19,672 nt of DNA from Holosporales bacterium (GCA_031265645.1 JAISCJ010000078.1:1-19672), one strand, 5' to 3'; positions 8,197 through 16,738 are shown, numbered from the stretch's first letter. Notes: generated from the sequence alone by a model not told the origin. Translations and numbers: made by a program.

Positions 8197-8679
8197 TTAA
8201 TTATATCCTTTCAATATACGTCTCTTGTCTCTATCCCAATCTCGTTCTTTGATTGCAGCGCGTTTATCTACAACATTTTTCCCTTGCGCAAGTGCAATCT
8301 TTACTTTGACTAGGCCATTCACATTAAAAAACATATTTAGAGGGACAATAGTCATCCCTTTTTTCCGAATAGATCCAAGCCATTTGTTGATTTCTTTCCT
8401 CCGCATCAACAGCTTTCTTGGAGATTTCGGCGCGTGGTTGAACATTTTCGCAGGCTCGTAAATAGGAATATTGGCGTTAAATAAATATAAGGAATCTAGG
8501 TCATTTGACATTTCGCCCACAAATGATTCCGATATACTACAGCGATTGTTGCGAATAGATTTTACTTCTGTTCCTGTTAAAATAATGCCTGCCTCGAGCG
8601 TCTCCAATATAAAATAATTAAACGAAGCCTTGCGGTTTTCTGAAATCAGATGAAAGTTGTTGGGCTTTCTTTTGGACAC
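8197..8679 (-). CDS. smpB: tmRNA-binding protein SmpB
   Basis: SmpB binds the tRNA-like domain of tmRNA and delivers it to stalled ribosomes. The 160-residue protein shows the usual oligonucleotide-binding fold landmarks: NRKASFNYFILETLEAG near residues 15-31, LTGTEVKSIR near 34-43, and SESFVGEM near 49-56. The basic C-terminal tail KNVVDKRAAIKERDWDRDKRR normally reaches into the decoding centre. The start is GTG at 8679, supported by GGAGAG six bases away. Its partner RNA, a permuted ssrA, is in the same window at about 18.45-18.78 kb. Confidence 0.97.
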   Translation of the reverse strand: MSKRKPNNFHLISENRKASFNYFILETLEAGIILTGTEVKSIRNNRCSISESFVGEMSNDLDSLYLFNANIPIYEPAKMFNHAPKSPRKLLMRRKEINKWLGSIRKKGMTIVPLNMFFNVNGLVKVKIALAQGKNVVDKRAAIKERDWDRDKRRILKGYN

Positions 8680-8722
8680 GAGGGGCTCTCCAGAAAATAA
8701 ATCACTACACGTTACTACGTTA

Positions 8723-8731
8723 ATTCTAGCC
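8723..8731 (-). promoter_or_regulatory. Candidate smpB promoter -10 (GGCTAGAAT)
   Basis: On the minus strand GGCTAGAAT lies 44-52 bases upstream of the smpB GTG, so a transcript start about seven bases on would give a leader of roughly 37 nt. The same nine bases occur upstream of the tmRNA gene at 18783-18791. TAGAAT matches the -10 consensus at five of six positions, but no good -35 is visible. Confidence 0.35.
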
Positions 8732-8808
8732 TACTTTTACGCATATCATAAATTCTTTTAACAACTCTGTGAAATCTTTGCATATTGTTTTGCCTTATCA
8801 AAACATTC

Positions 8809-8840
8809 CGCCAATTCACATACCAAGTGCAACACCAGGT
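8809..8840. repeat. 32-bp dispersed repeat, copy B
   Basis: This is the second copy of the repeat at 797-828, in the same orientation and identical at 28 of 32 positions. It lies in the gap between smpB and the M23 peptidase gene. As with copy A, the minus strand reads TGTTGCACTT, which is reminiscent of IS30-type ends. Nothing coding for a transposase is nearby, so it is either a solo end or a different small repeat. Confidence 0.6.
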
Positions 8841-8954
8841 CATGCTGAGGTAACCCGAATATTGATGTCTGGGGCCAGATCGAGTCAGCAGTGAAGTGGT
8901 GTTTTACTGAAAACAGATTCACACTTTTGACATGAAAAAGCTTCCTTTATTTTG

Positions 8955-8960
8955 TATAAT
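8955..8960 (+). promoter_or_regulatory. Candidate -10 for the M23 peptidase gene
   Basis: A perfect TATAAT preceded by TTTTG lies 31 bases before the ATG at 8992. A TTGACA at 8927-8932 is 22 bases away, too far for a normal sigma-70 spacing, so only the -10 is convincing. If used, it excludes the start at 8932. Confidence 0.35.
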
Positions 8961-8991
8961 GCCCTATGCAAATGGCGTTAAAAGATGTACG

Positions 8992-10254
8992 ATGATTTCC
9001 CTGCAGTACAAACAAGGTTTAGTTCCACTGGCGTTGTTATCCATTGCAACGTTAGTTTCAACGCGCGAGTACTATACGTTCAAGCATTTATCGAAGTTTG
9101 CTCCTGTTGAATTTCAGATCACAGATATGATCGAATCGGATGCAGAGCCCGATGAGGAGAAAACCCCCTTGGGTGCTCAGCAGCGCGCATTATCTGTTGC
9201 TTGCGGGGATACATTGTCTTCGATTTTAAAGGACATAGGAATATCCCTAAAAGACATTGATACGATAACGAAATCCATAGCGAAACACTACAACCTAAAA
9301 AGCCTCCAAATCGGGCAGCCAGTTGAATTGTCGTGGGATTCCACTCTCGAGGCATCGACTTTAACAAAGCTAGAAACGATTGATTCGGTTGGCAACGTAA
9401 TTACATTAGAGATGATTGGCAACAAGTACGTTGTATCTGTTCGCAAGCGTACACTGGTGTCGAATCTTCAATCTATGCAAGGCGTGGTTCATTCCAATTT
9501 TGCTGCGTCCGCACAACAGCAAGGAGTTCCGAACGCAATAGTTCATGAGGCTATTCGGGCATTGGGACCACTCATTAACGCCAATCGGGTAAAGTCGCAT
9601 TCGGCATTTGAACTGGTTTTCGAAGAAAAATTGGATGCGGACACGAATAAACATGTTGGCAAGCGTCAACTGAAATATGCTTCGGTGACCGTTGATGGCC
9701 ACTCGTATCGAGTCTACGGCTTTGGAAATAGGTATTATTCTGAGGTTGGAGCCAGCCTTAAGACCGAATTTTTAATAAACCCCCTTCGAGCAAAGAATGT
9801 TCGAATTTCGTCACGGTTTGGAATGCGTGTGCATCCAATCTTCAAGGTGATGAAGAAGCATTGTGGGATCGACTATGAGGCGCGTTATGGAACGGAAGTC
9901 CACGCGGCAGCTAATGGGGTTGTCGTTGCAGCTGGTCCATTTGGAGGGTATGGGTTATACGTTCGCATCCGTCACTCAAATGGATTCGAGACGGCATATG
10001 GACACCTGAGCGCGATTCTTGTGCGACGCGGGGATCAGATCTCACAAGGAGATTGCATAGGGCGCGTTGGAAGTTCTGGGCACTCAACAGGGTCACACCT
10101 GCATCATGAAGTTATTCGAAACCAGATTCATGTTGACCCGCAGAAATATCACAGCATTGGCTCAGAGAAACTCGTTGGCGAGGAGATGATTCGGTTTCGA
10201 AAATACAAAGAAGAAATCAGGCAAGCAATGTCCAAGTCGAAAGAGTCGGTTTAA
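8992..10254 (+). CDS. Membrane-anchored LysM/M23 murein endopeptidase
   Basis: This is a probable peptidoglycan hydrolase of the zinc M23 (lysostaphin/NlpD-MepM) family. A hydrophobic stretch near the N-terminus (GLVPLALLSIATLV) should anchor or export it. A LysM/OapA-like segment follows, GDTLSSILKDIGISLKDID near residues 72-90. The C-terminal peptidase domain carries HCGIDYEA (metal ligands H290 and D294), YGHLS (H338) and GSHLHHEV (H369, H371). All expected zinc and catalytic positions are present. The frame is open to an ATG at 8932, but that start has no ribosome site. A TATAAT at 8955-8960 falls inside it, so I prefer the ATG at 8992 (MISLQYK). The likely role is cell-wall remodelling. 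It converges on the RNase J gene. Confidence 0.9.
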   Translation: MISLQYKQGLVPLALLSIATLVSTREYYTFKHLSKFAPVEFQITDMIESDAEPDEEKTPLGAQQRALSVACGDTLSSILKDIGISLKDIDTITKSIAKHYNLKSLQIGQPVELSWDSTLEASTLTKLETIDSVGNVITLEMIGNKYVVSVRKRTLVSNLQSMQGVVHSNFAASAQQQGVPNAIVHEAIRALGPLINANRVKSHSAFELVFEEKLDADTNKHVGKRQLKYASVTVDGHSYRVYGFGNRYYSEVGASLKTEFLINPLRAKNVRISSRFGMRVHPIFKVMKKHCGIDYEARYGTEVHAAANGVVVAAGPFGGYGLYVRIRHSNGFETAYGHLSAILVRRGDQISQGDCIGRVGSSGHSTGSHLHHEVIRNQIHVDPQKYHSIGSEKLVGEEMIRFRKYKEEIRQAMSKSKESV

Positions 10255-10321
10255 TAAGTCCAATTTATATGCAATGCGGTTATGCAAAATGACAAAACTG
10301 ACTAGAATAAAAGTAATCACC

Positions 10322-12010
10322 TCAAACGTTAACAATGTGCACTTCAACAATTGGCCGCTTTCCGATTTTATGTTTCACAATTTGGCGGACACACTGCTCA
10401 ACAGGATCCGTATTATTCTTGGAAATATTTGAGCCATCTGAGAATAGATCATCAATGGAGCTTACAACACATTGCTTTAAATCGTTATAAGACTGTCCTG
10501 TTCCCATGAGACCAAGCAAACGTACATCAATCGCTCCGACCGAGTCTTTTTTCAAACAAAGCGTAACAAATACCGCTCCATGTTCGGACAAAATGGTACG
10601 TTCCTGAATTACGCTTCCAAAAAAATCAACCATCCGTTTGCCGTCAACAGCCCACTTGCCGCTTTTGACATTCCCAATAATACCAGGGTTTTCTCCAGCA
10701 AGTTGTATAACGCACCCATCTGTTGGCGCAAAAACGTGCTGAATTCCATGTTCTTTTGCAAAATGTGCTTGCGCAATTAAATGCCGAGCCTCTCCATGTA
10801 CAGGAACAACAATCTTCGGATTAAGCAATTCATACATTTTTTTGATAGCCTTGCAAGACGGATGTCCTGAGACGTGAATCTCCTCTTCAGCAGACGTAAT
10901 GATATCTGTTCCCGTCTTAGCTAATAAGCTTTGTAATTCACCAATATGTTTTTCGTTGCCAGGAATAACTCGAGACGAGAACAGAACCAAATCATCTTCA
11001 CCCATCGTTATATTAGGATGTTTTCCCTGTGCAATTTTAACAAGGGCAGATCGACTTTCGCCCTGAGATCCCGTGCATAGCAATAAAACCTTTTCACCCG
11101 GCATAGAAGAGAGTGTTCTTTCATCAATGAGGTTAGGTGCATTTTTAAGGTATCCAACCTCCTTTGCAGCCGCGATCATGCGTTGCAGAGAAGTCCCAAT
11201 AACAACGACCTTTCTTCCAGATGCTTCTGCGGCAAGCATTGCCGTTTCTAAACGCGCAATATTTGAAGAAAAACACGCAACGGTTATGCGCTTATCTTTA
11301 TGCTTTGCGACAAGCGCAGCCATGCATTCTCTAACGCGTGCTTCAGAACTATCATCTTCCTTTGTAAATATGTTCGTTGAATCGCTGAAATATGCTAGAA
11401 CGCCTTCCTTCCCAATCTGCTTTAGTCGCCGTTCATCAATTTTCTTTCCCATAACCGGACTGGTTTCAAATTTCCAGTCTCCTGTGTGAACCAGCATGCC
11501 AAGCGGTGTTTTTATAGCAAAGCATGTAGATTCAGGAATGGAATGTACCACAGACAACGGCTCAATCTCAAACTTGCCAAGGCTTTCCACGGTTTTGAGC
11601 TGAATCTCATGCATCTCGACTTTATTACGCCAAGATTTATCGCGTATTTTTTGGCGCAATACTGCCAACGCGAATGAGGTCGCAAAAATTGGGCACTTTA
11701 ATAATGGCCACAAGTACTCAACGGCGCCAATGTGATCTTCATGGGCATGAGTAAGCAATATCCCGGAAATTTTAATGTTGTGTTGGGTTATAAAAGATGG
11801 ATCTGCTGTCAACAATTCAACACCAACTCGATCGTAGAATGTTATGCCACAATCTACGATTATCCACTCTCCATCATGCCCAATGAGAGAAAAATTCATT
11901 CCTACTTCATTTGTTCCACCCAGTGGGATAAAGAACAGATCCTCTTTCGTTGGGATGTGAAATACGCGAGCTTGATCAGGAGCGGCAGAACTTTTCTTTT
12001 TTTTTATCAT
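10322..12010 (-). CDS. rnj: Ribonuclease J
   Basis: RNase J is a metallo-beta-lactamase/beta-CASP ribonuclease with endonuclease and 5'-3' exonuclease activity in mRNA turnover and rRNA maturation. The metal motif THAHEDHIGAVE lies at residues 87-98. It is preceded by IPLGGTNEVGMN (28-39) and IVDCGITF. SVVHSIPES, HTGDWK and FSDSTN are the next conserved blocks, and VSGHPS plus VPVHGEARHL complete the beta-CASP active site. The 562-residue length from the ATG at 12010 (MIKKKKSS) is normal. The frame runs further to 12082, but that part would be encoded by the tRNA-Arg gene and is not real. It lies 44 bases downstream of that tRNA on the same strand and may share its transcript. Confidence 0.96.
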   Translation of the reverse strand: MIKKKKSSAAPDQARVFHIPTKEDLFFIPLGGTNEVGMNFSLIGHDGEWIIVDCGITFYDRVGVELLTADPSFITQHNIKISGILLTHAHEDHIGAVEYLWPLLKCPIFATSFALAVLRQKIRDKSWRNKVEMHEIQLKTVESLGKFEIEPLSVVHSIPESTCFAIKTPLGMLVHTGDWKFETSPVMGKKIDERRLKQIGKEGVLAYFSDSTNIFTKEDDSSEARVRECMAALVAKHKDKRITVACFSSNIARLETAMLAAEASGRKVVVIGTSLQRMIAAAKEVGYLKNAPNLIDERTLSSMPGEKVLLLCTGSQGESRSALVKIAQGKHPNITMGEDDLVLFSSRVIPGNEKHIGELQSLLAKTGTDIITSAEEEIHVSGHPSCKAIKKMYELLNPKIVVPVHGEARHLIAQAHFAKEHGIQHVFAPTDGCVIQLAGENPGIIGNVKSGKWAVDGKRMVDFFGSVIQERTILSEHGAVFVTLCLKKDSVGAIDVRLLGLMGTGQSYNDLKQCVVSSIDDLFSDGSNISKNNTDPVEQCVRQIVKHKIGKRPIVEVHIVNV

Positions 12011-12054
12011 GCTATAAATCTCAGAATTGTGATTGTTTTTTTGTGTTGCGTTTA

Positions 12055-12131
12055 TGGTGTTCCCGGAGGGAATTGAACCCACGACCTCAGGATTAGGAAT
12101 CCTACGCTCTATCCTGCTGAGCTACGAGAAC
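12055..12131 (-). tRNA. tRNA-Arg (anticodon CCU)
   Basis: On the minus strand the acceptor GTTCTCG (12131-12125) pairs with CGGGAAC (12065-12059), including one G-U pair. The discriminator is A (12058) and CCA is encoded at 12057-12055. The anticodon loop reads TTCCTAA, giving CCU, which reads AGG. The D arm (AGCTCAGCAGGATAGAGC) and T loop (GGTTCAATTCC) are standard. It lies immediately upstream of the RNase J gene. Confidence 0.96.
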
Positions 12132-12270
12132 ACGTACCTACGGATCATTGTATATAAGTTCAATTTTATACTCAAACGATTATACACAAATGTGCAAGTC
12201 ATATTTTTTTCAAACATGAACACGCCATTCAGCAAACCTCGCAAGATGCCCCCAAAAAAAAGCACCATGT

Positions 12271-13509
12271 TTAGACTTCTGGCAAATATGTAATTTTTAA
12301 CATCGAACAACCACTGAATACATTTCCGCCAATTCTTGCATTTGAAGGGAATGATATTGTTTGCAGATTAATGCAGTTGTAAAAGGCGGCTTCGCCAAAC
12401 ACTGTACAAACGGGGGCAAATGCTGATTGTAAGGCGCGGCATTCGCGAAAAGCACTGGATAGAATATTTGTGGCAAAAGGAAATGATGCTGATTGCAGAG
12501 CGTAGCAGTGATAGAAGGCGCCATCATAAACGTTGATTGCAACGGGAAATGATATTGTATTCAGGACGCGGCATTCATTGAAGGCAGCTTTGCCAATGTT
12601 GGTGACAACGGGGAATGATGCTGATTGTAGGTATGTGCAGGTGAAAAAGGCATAGGAACCAATGTCTGTGGCAGCGGGAAATGATGCTAATCGCAGGTAG
12701 GTGCAGTAGTGAAAGGGGCCGTTTTGAAGGTCGCCGATTGACGTTCCAATAATTGTTGCATCAGGAATTGATACACTGCTTAAATTGCAGCAATAGTAAA
12801 ATGCTTTATCTCTAATTACTGTGGCCTTATGGATAATAACTTGTACGAGACTACCAGACGCAGTTCCTGTCCCCGTGCCACAAAACGCACTTTCTTCGAT
12901 TTCAGTGTTGCCCCAGTTCATAACAATCAAGTTTTGTAATGTTTTTGCGTCTTTCACCAAACTTGATATCGCTGTGTGCTGATCTACCGTTAGCCCACCA
13001 CAATCAAAAAATCCTATGGATTTCAAGGTGGTTCGCGTAAGAAGGTTGAGCCCCGTTGGATCACTATTGCCAACCAAATATAAGTGTTCTACGTTCGTCC
13101 AATCTAGGCCTATAATATCACTCGCACTAAATAGAATCAATGTCTTTGCTTGACTTGACAACGCAGTGTAATCAACTTTATAGTGACCCAAATATTCCAA
13201 AAACTCAAAATATTTGTAAGGAAGAATTAGCTTTGTCACGAGCTGCGGGATGGTATCCAAGTGCTCTTCCGCCACAGCAACGTTGTTGGCTACAAGGTTG
13301 CGGTAATTTTGATTCTTGTCAGGACCATCTTTTATCAAGGATATCGATACATTAATAGACGTTTTGATCGCGTCAACTTTGGTTTGGATTTCTTGCTCTG
13401 CAAACGCAGGCAACTGGAATAAGCCCACACATACTAGCAGTCGCGTATTAAAAATATGTTTACAGCAAGTCGATTGGTCGAATAAAAATTTTAGGGGATG
13501 TATATACAT
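12271..13509 (-). CDS. Secreted BspA-type leucine-rich-repeat protein
   Basis: The 412-residue protein starts with a probable signal peptide (RLLVCVGLFQLPAFA, cleavage near residue 37). A helical region without recognised family and a central part with LYLVGNSDPTGLN follow. From about residue 221 to 408 there are eight or so repeats of 22-23 residues, of the form L-x-S-x-SFP-x-ATNIG-x-x-AF-x-x-C. This is the BspA/LRR_5 pattern. Such proteins are surface or secreted and often mediate binding to host or other cells; the target is unknown. No ribosome site is clear at the ATG. TTGACG at 13556-13561 (minus strand) is a possible -35. A decayed paralogue lies in opposite orientation at 14028-14487. 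Confidence 0.85.
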   Translation of the reverse strand: MYIHPLKFLFDQSTCCKHIFNTRLLVCVGLFQLPAFAEQEIQTKVDAIKTSINVSISLIKDGPDKNQNYRNLVANNVAVAEEHLDTIPQLVTKLILPYKYFEFLEYLGHYKVDYTALSSQAKTLILFSASDIIGLDWTNVEHLYLVGNSDPTGLNLLTRTTLKSIGFFDCGGLTVDQHTAISSLVKDAKTLQNLIVMNWGNTEIEESAFCGTGTGTASGSLVQVIIHKATVIRDKAFYYCCNLSSVSIPDATIIGTSIGDLQNGPFHYCTYLRLASFPAATDIGSYAFFTCTYLQSASFPVVTNIGKAAFNECRVLNTISFPVAINVYDGAFYHCYALQSASFPFATNILSSAFRECRALQSAFAPVCTVFGEAAFYNCINLQTISFPSNARIGGNVFSGCSMLKITYLPEV

Positions 13510-13897
13510 GGCATTTTTAATACATTTAAGTATTTACTAAATAAACCTAACACATCGTCAAGAAAAAAAAAGAGCAATTTAGTATAGTGCTCGGCGAAAT
13601 GCCATTTTCAAGATAGTTAACCTGACCATTAGATCTGTTCGCGGTTAGAGTGCCCTCGAGGCAATACTTGAATAGAAGTATATGAATTTCGCACCAGCAC
13701 TATATATTTTTGTCGTAGGCCGTACTGGAAATATGAAAAACTCACTTATTTAACGAGCTGCTAACCTCGAACAGGTCTATTGCTAAAGGTATCATTGCAC
13801 ATAGGTCGGGCGCGTGTTGAATGTGGATTGCGGGTTGCTATGACAGCAAAATGAAGAAGCAAAGGATATGTTGACGGCGTGGCTGCGTTTAAAGGAT
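13510..13897. other. Intergenic region between the LRR gene and its decayed copy; no gene seen
   Basis: No frame with a ribosome site or familiar residues is present. The minus strand near 13,556 holds TTGACG, a possible -35 of the LRR gene, but the -10 region is poor. An A-run at 13,563-13,571 precedes a weak inverted repeat GAGCA/TGCTC. I see no similarity here to the LRR coding sequence. Confidence 0.4.
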
Positions 13898-13925
13898 CCT
13901 GTCCTGATGGACAGGGCATTTTTGA
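13898..13925 (+). terminator. Intrinsic terminator-like hairpin
   Basis: CCTGTCC (13898-13904) pairs perfectly with GGACAGG (13909-13915) across a TGAT loop. GCATTTTTG follows, which gives five T residues after the stem. The shape is that of a rho-independent terminator on the plus strand, yet no plus-strand gene ends just before it. It may be left from a deleted gene, or it may insulate the pseudogene downstream. Confidence 0.55.
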
Positions 13926-14027
13926 TAAGCTTATTAACGTTTCACTGTTGTGGATTCTTTTTGCGTGTCAAGGATGAAAATCGTTATTTGTGAGCAATCT
14001 CAAGGCTTTCAGAGGCCAGACGGATAG

Positions 14028-14487
14028 GTGAGTAGTAACGGAAAAAATGATCCAACGGGCCTGAATCTTACGACGCGCACAACCTTGAAAACTCTCGGCT
14101 TTTTTGATGGTGGTGGGCTAACTGCAGATCAGCTCACAGCGATATCGAGTTTGGTGAAGGGCGCAAAAATATTACAAAACATTATTGTCATGAACTGGGG
14201 CAACACTGAAATCGCAGAGAGCGCATTTTGTGGAACAGGTACAGGAACTGCTTTTGGTAGCCTCGTTCAAGTGATTATTCATAAGGCGATAGACATTAAA
14301 TCCAGCGCTTTTCGCGAATGCCGCGCCCTACAATCAGCATTATTCCCCGTTGCTAGAGCGTTGCGAAGCTGCCTTCTACAACTGCACTAACCTACGAACG
14401 ATATCGTATCCATCGAACGCCCAATTTGGCGGAAATGTATTTTCTGGTTGTTCGATGTTACAAATAACGTATTTGCCGGAAGTCTAA
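14028..14487 (+). pseudogene. Decayed paralogue of the BspA-type LRR protein
   Basis: Translation from about 14046 follows the intact LRR protein closely: DPTGLNLTTRTTLK, then VMNWGNTEIAESAFCGTGTG and VQVIIHKA. It lacks the first 146 or so residues, including the signal peptide. After HKAIDIK it jumps directly to SSAFRECRALQSA, skipping about 116 residues (five repeats). Near 14355 a net loss of two bases shifts the frame. In the new frame the end continues as EAAFYNCTNLRTISYPSN and then FGGNVFSGCSMLQITYLPEV, stopping at TAA 14485-14487. The copy is inverted relative to the intact gene about 0.5 kb away. A repeat-mediated deletion followed by a frameshift explains it. Confidence 0.85.
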
Positions 14488-14560
14488 GTAGGAACAATTG
14501 CTAAGAATACTTAATTAGAAATAAGATCAATTCAACAGGAGTAACTACGTGAATCTTCAA

Positions 14561-15511
14561 TTATTGCAAAGCCAGAACCTCTTCAATTGAAAGTTTGGTG
14601 CACCGAGTTACGACTTCTGGGGATATCCCTTCCGCAAGCATTGAACGTGCTGTTTCTTTCTTGCCTTCAGCTTTGCCCTCAGCCAATCCCTCAGCCTTCC
14701 CCGCAGCCTTCACATTTGTTTCACGATTTATACGATCATCCTGAGCTCTACGATAGTTAGCATACTCCCTCCGAACGTCTTTATCTGCACTCATCACCTT
14801 CAGCTCCTCCAGCGCCTCATTCACTTCAGGAACCTTCTCCAAAAACTCCCCTGGAATCAGCTCCGGATTCTTCAAAAAATACATCCACACCGAAAACACG
14901 TCATTAACCGACGCTTCCTTTAAATCAATTTTCGGCAACTCTATAATAAAAGTGCGAATCTTCTCACTAGCAATTTCAACATCATCAAACGGATTCGATT
15001 TAAACATGAATACAGCTTCATGTGTATGATGTTTTCGCTCTGTTTCATGATAATCTGTAAACCAAATCGAAATAACATCCGGACACGAATCATATGAATC
15101 CCCCGCATCAAGCCCATCCTTCATTATGCGCGTCTCATGATAAATTCCCCGATTCACAAGATTCCCATCGCGTTCACACTGAATTTCTATATCCAATATC
15201 GTTCCATCATCCGTCTTCGCCTTAATATCAAGCGTCGTAGACTTCCCGTCCTTCCTCTGCTTTTTGTGCTGTGGATCAAGCAGCGTAATACTCTTAATTG
15301 TTGGGTGTCCTTTTAATATGGCATTTAGCAGGCACACAAGTAGCTTCTTATGCTTTTCGGCACCAAATAGATTCCAAAAAACAAAATCACAACTAGGTTT
15401 TAATAGTCCGCCTTCCATATCTGAGTCACCATTCACACCACCATCAACAACCATTATACAACGACTTTTCTGATAAAACGCAAGCATTTTGCATGTTGAT
15501 GAAACACCCAT
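14561..15511 (-). CDS. Rpn-family PD-(D/E)XK nuclease / putative transposase
   Basis: The 316-residue protein has the PDDEXK_2 layout. LKPSCDFVFWNLFGAEKHK opens the domain. TTLDIKAKTDDG and ILDIEIQCERDG form the core, with a conserved Asp and the ExQ pair typical of Rpn proteins. A central region of aromatic and acidic residues follows. The C-terminus carries the low-complexity GKAEGLAEGKAEGKKE helix seen in this family, then a short helix-turn-helix-like tail (SPEVVTRCTKLSIEEVLAL). Family members are DNA endonucleases that promote recombination and are often spread in multiple copies. The start is uncertain: ATGs at 15511, 15454 and 15418 all precede the domain, and a TATAAT overlaps the 15454 codon. 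Confidence 0.85.
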   Translation of the reverse strand: MGVSSTCKMLAFYQKSRCIMVVDGGVNGDSDMEGGLLKPSCDFVFWNLFGAEKHKKLLVCLLNAILKGHPTIKSITLLDPQHKKQRKDGKSTTLDIKAKTDDGTILDIEIQCERDGNLVNRGIYHETRIMKDGLDAGDSYDSCPDVISIWFTDYHETERKHHTHEAVFMFKSNPFDDVEIASEKIRTFIIELPKIDLKEASVNDVFSVWMYFLKNPELIPGEFLEKVPEVNEALEELKVMSADKDVRREYANYRRAQDDRINRETNVKAAGKAEGLAEGKAEGKKETARSMLAEGISPEVVTRCTKLSIEEVLALQ

Positions 15512-15914
15512 AAAATCTAGCCAAACTTACAAAGAAGAAAGCGGCGAGCAGGTCCTTTGGCTGTTTAATGGGCGTCTGAGTTTTCACTTAAGCTGAGCAA
15601 AGTGAAAAACAGAAATGCGGTCACGACGAAAAATTAGATTCGGGGCATAGCGAACGGGGTATTTTGGGCTCATATGGGGACAATTTTATAGACATGGCAT
15701 TTATTGAGAAAATATTGGCGCATATATTGACAAAGGCATGTTTTTGAGCCAGCCTGATACAGGTTCAAAAATTTTAAAAATCCTATTCGAAGGACCACCA
15801 GATTTTTTTAGGTAGACCCAAACGCGAAAAAAAAGTTGGTGCCAGGAGCCTCTACGCGTGGAATAACGTCCACGTCCGAAATTGTTCTGTTAAAGAGGAG
15901 TTTGATCGCTCTGT
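15512..15914. other. Intergenic region between two divergent genes; hairpin, no gene seen
   Basis: The stretch separates the minus-strand Rpn gene from the plus-strand membrane protein. It contains a strong inverted repeat at 15741-15771, annotated separately, and a lone TTGACA at 15728-15733 without a -10 at normal spacing. A short frame at 15836-16093 overlaps the real gene in another phase and is not convincing. Confidence 0.4.
15741..15771. terminator. Bidirectional terminator-like hairpin
   Basis: TTTTTGAGCC (15741-15750) pairs with GGTTCAAAAA (15762-15771) at nine of ten Watson-Crick positions, the tenth being G-U in RNA. An 11-base loop separates them. Flanking A and T runs let it work on either strand. 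No gene ends at it directly. Confidence 0.45.
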
Positions 15915-16622
15915 ATGGACTCAGATACTTGGAAGCGACAGGCGAGAATTTTCAAGGTAAGGCAGCGCCAATTTTTGCGCGCGCTAAGAAATATTACGCG
16001 TATTTTCATTCCATTAAAAAATCGGAGAATGCTGCTGTTTGGCATAGGTTCCTCCGTTGTGTCAGTCGCGACCATCTCGTTTTGGACCTTTAGTGTGCGT
16101 GCTGAGCAGTATTCACAACTGCGAATGCTAATGCGAATCCGTCAGCAAAGCGTTATGAAACAACTCAAAACAAATGATGCCGATTACGGACAAAAACTAC
16201 AATCCCTTGGAATATTAGACCCATTGCAAACATTTTCTGCAGCGTCGCTCGACAAGCTTTTTCGAAAGTTGCAAATCGACCACCACATTGCAGATTTTCA
16301 CTATTCAATAACACACAATAGTGCCGTTCCAAATAATCCAGATCTGTTTGTAGTTGCACTCATGCTGGACATGAAATCGAACCGAGATCGAAACATTACG
16401 GGATTTTGGAAGCAGTTTACTGCACGCATTCCAGGAATAGTAGTGTTTGAACATTTTCAAATTGAGCGAGAAGGTAAAATCCTATCTCATTCTGAATTTG
16501 CAGAACTATTAAAAGCTAAAGGTCGCAATAAAAAAATTCCTCCTGCTTTCTCTGCAAAAATGCAGTGCAAAGTTGTGGTTCTAAAGGAATCAGCACGGCA
16601 ATTCGCTTCTTTGAGAAGTTAG
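15915..16622 (+). CDS. One-pass inner-membrane protein of unknown function
   Basis: I do not recognise this 235-residue protein. Residues 1-38 are strongly basic, which suggests a cytoplasmic start. A single hydrophobic helix (LLFGIGSSVVSVATISFWTF, near 40-59) follows, then a helical stretch and a mixed alpha/beta periplasmic part with VVALMLDMKSN and IPGIVVFEHFQIEREGK. The topology and the C-terminal beta-alpha-beta feel recall PilO/GspM-type assembly proteins, but no motif proves it and no pilus or secretion genes are near. AGAGGAG lies about 14 bases before the ATG, a little far. It ends at a TAG that overlaps a terminator hairpin, so it is probably a single-gene transcript. Confidence 0.7.
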   Translation: MDSDTWKRQARIFKVRQRQFLRALRNITRIFIPLKNRRMLLFGIGSSVVSVATISFWTFSVRAEQYSQLRMLMRIRQQSVMKQLKTNDADYGQKLQSLGILDPLQTFSAASLDKLFRKLQIDHHIADFHYSITHNSAVPNNPDLFVVALMLDMKSNRDRNITGFWKQFTARIPGIVVFEHFQIEREGKILSHSEFAELLKAKGRNKKIPPAFSAKMQCKVVVLKESARQFASLRS

Positions 16623-16641
16623 CTATTTATAGCATTTTTTT
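16622..16641 (+). terminator. Intrinsic terminator after the membrane-protein gene
   Basis: GCTAT-TT-ATAGC (16622-16633) forms a short hairpin starting at the last base of the stop codon. It is followed by A and seven T residues. The stem is weak but the T-run is clear. Confidence 0.5.
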
Positions 16642-16738
16642 CTAACCATAGACTTTAATATAGGGGCCACATGAAATGACGGATTATTAACATTCAATAA
16701 TGTCGTATCTCATTCAATAAAGAAAAAGGCATGCCAAC

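Noticed and set aside
12033..12293. Plus-strand frame reading FPEGIEPTTSGLGILRSIL
   Set aside because: This is the well-known false peptide from the antisense of a tRNA gene (tRNA-Arg).
15836..16093. 85-residue frame starting VPGAST, and a possible second tmRNA acceptor end
   Set aside because: The bases at 15838-15856 look like the tmRNA T-arm/acceptor end, but no matching 5' acceptor strand or T stem exists. The frame overlaps the real gene in another phase.
16690..16720. CATTCAATAA twice, 20 bases apart
   Set aside because: Ten-base AT-rich direct repeat in a short gap; too weak to interpret, and there are no further units to suggest a CRISPR or tandem array.
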